5,285 nt of DNA from Scatosoma sp045128055 (lineage in GTDB: Bacteria > Bacillota > Clostridia > Christensenellales > Borkfalkiaceae). The notes under the pieces were generated by a model. The model did no database searches and had not been told where the DNA came from. It was given only the letters and a program-made list of their open reading frames with translations. Where the stretch lies: NCBI GenBank assembly GCA_045128055.1, contig JBGVRC010000077.1, positions 1 to 5,285 of the forward strand, read 5' to 3'. Within the stretch, counting starts at the first letter, position 1. Every line of letters begins with the position of its first letter. The translations under genes and the position numbers were made by a program. Shown piece after piece: positions 5,267 to 5,285 of this stretch.

Positions 5267-5285
5267 GTTATACAGTAAAAATTAC
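5263..5285 (+). CDS. Probable RelE/ParE-family toxin, start only (cut by window edge)
   Basis: An ATG overlapping the antitoxin stop opens a frame reading M-S-Y-T-V-K-I plus a partial ACN (Thr) codon. A short N-terminus with an alternating hydrophobic beta strand like this is typical of RelE/ParE-fold toxins (mRNA interferase or gyrase poison). Position next to a Phd/YefM antitoxin is the main evidence. Seven full codons are too few to name the family firmly. Confidence 0.6.

Noticed and set aside
1..5285. CRISPR array, insertion sequence, tRNA or attachment site
   Set aside because: No short direct repeats with unique spacers, no transposase or integrase frame, no cloverleaf and no flanking terminal repeats were found by eye.

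Overview
The window looks like a chromosomal stretch from a Bacillota (Firmicutes, Clostridia-like) bacterium. The evidence is moderate-to-low GC, strong AGGAGG-type ribosome binding sites, textbook TTGACA/TATAAT promoters with 17-nt spacers, and a Gram-positive style of surface protein and signal peptidase. The genus cannot be named from this sequence. All genes read on the + strand.

Bases 1-3630 are the 3' part of a very large surface-protein gene whose start lies upstream. The 1209 visible residues are a chain of Ig-like beta-sandwich repeats. Four are closely related, and more diverged units follow. One roughly 120-residue non-repeat segment interrupts them, and the protein ends in a membrane helix and a short basic tail.

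Bases 3631-4011 carry no gene but hold the most striking element: a strong extended -10 promoter driving a roughly 200-nt structured RNA. By eye it contains a textbook H-type pseudoknot, several hairpins with GNNA/GAAA loops, further crossing helices, and two competing 3' pairings. One of these pairings looks like a terminator stem followed by a U-tract. It sits directly ahead of a DUF3268-type zinc-finger gene (4012-4473), so it is either a cis-acting leader or an independent small RNA that precedes the operon. I think it may belong to an already catalogued candidate RNA class (DUF3268-associated or raiA-type), but I cannot test this.

The zinc-finger gene overlaps a very small type I signal peptidase gene (4470-4856) by 4 nt, so the two form a translationally coupled pair. 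After an AT-rich gap, a consensus promoter drives a Phd/YefM-family antitoxin (4970-5266). Its stop codon overlaps, by ATGA, the start of a probable RelE/ParE-type toxin that the window edge cuts after eight codons. The downstream half looks AT-richer than the surface-protein gene and has an accessory-region flavour (structured RNA, unknown zinc-finger protein, toxin-antitoxin pair), but no transposase, integrase, attachment site or CRISPR array is visible.
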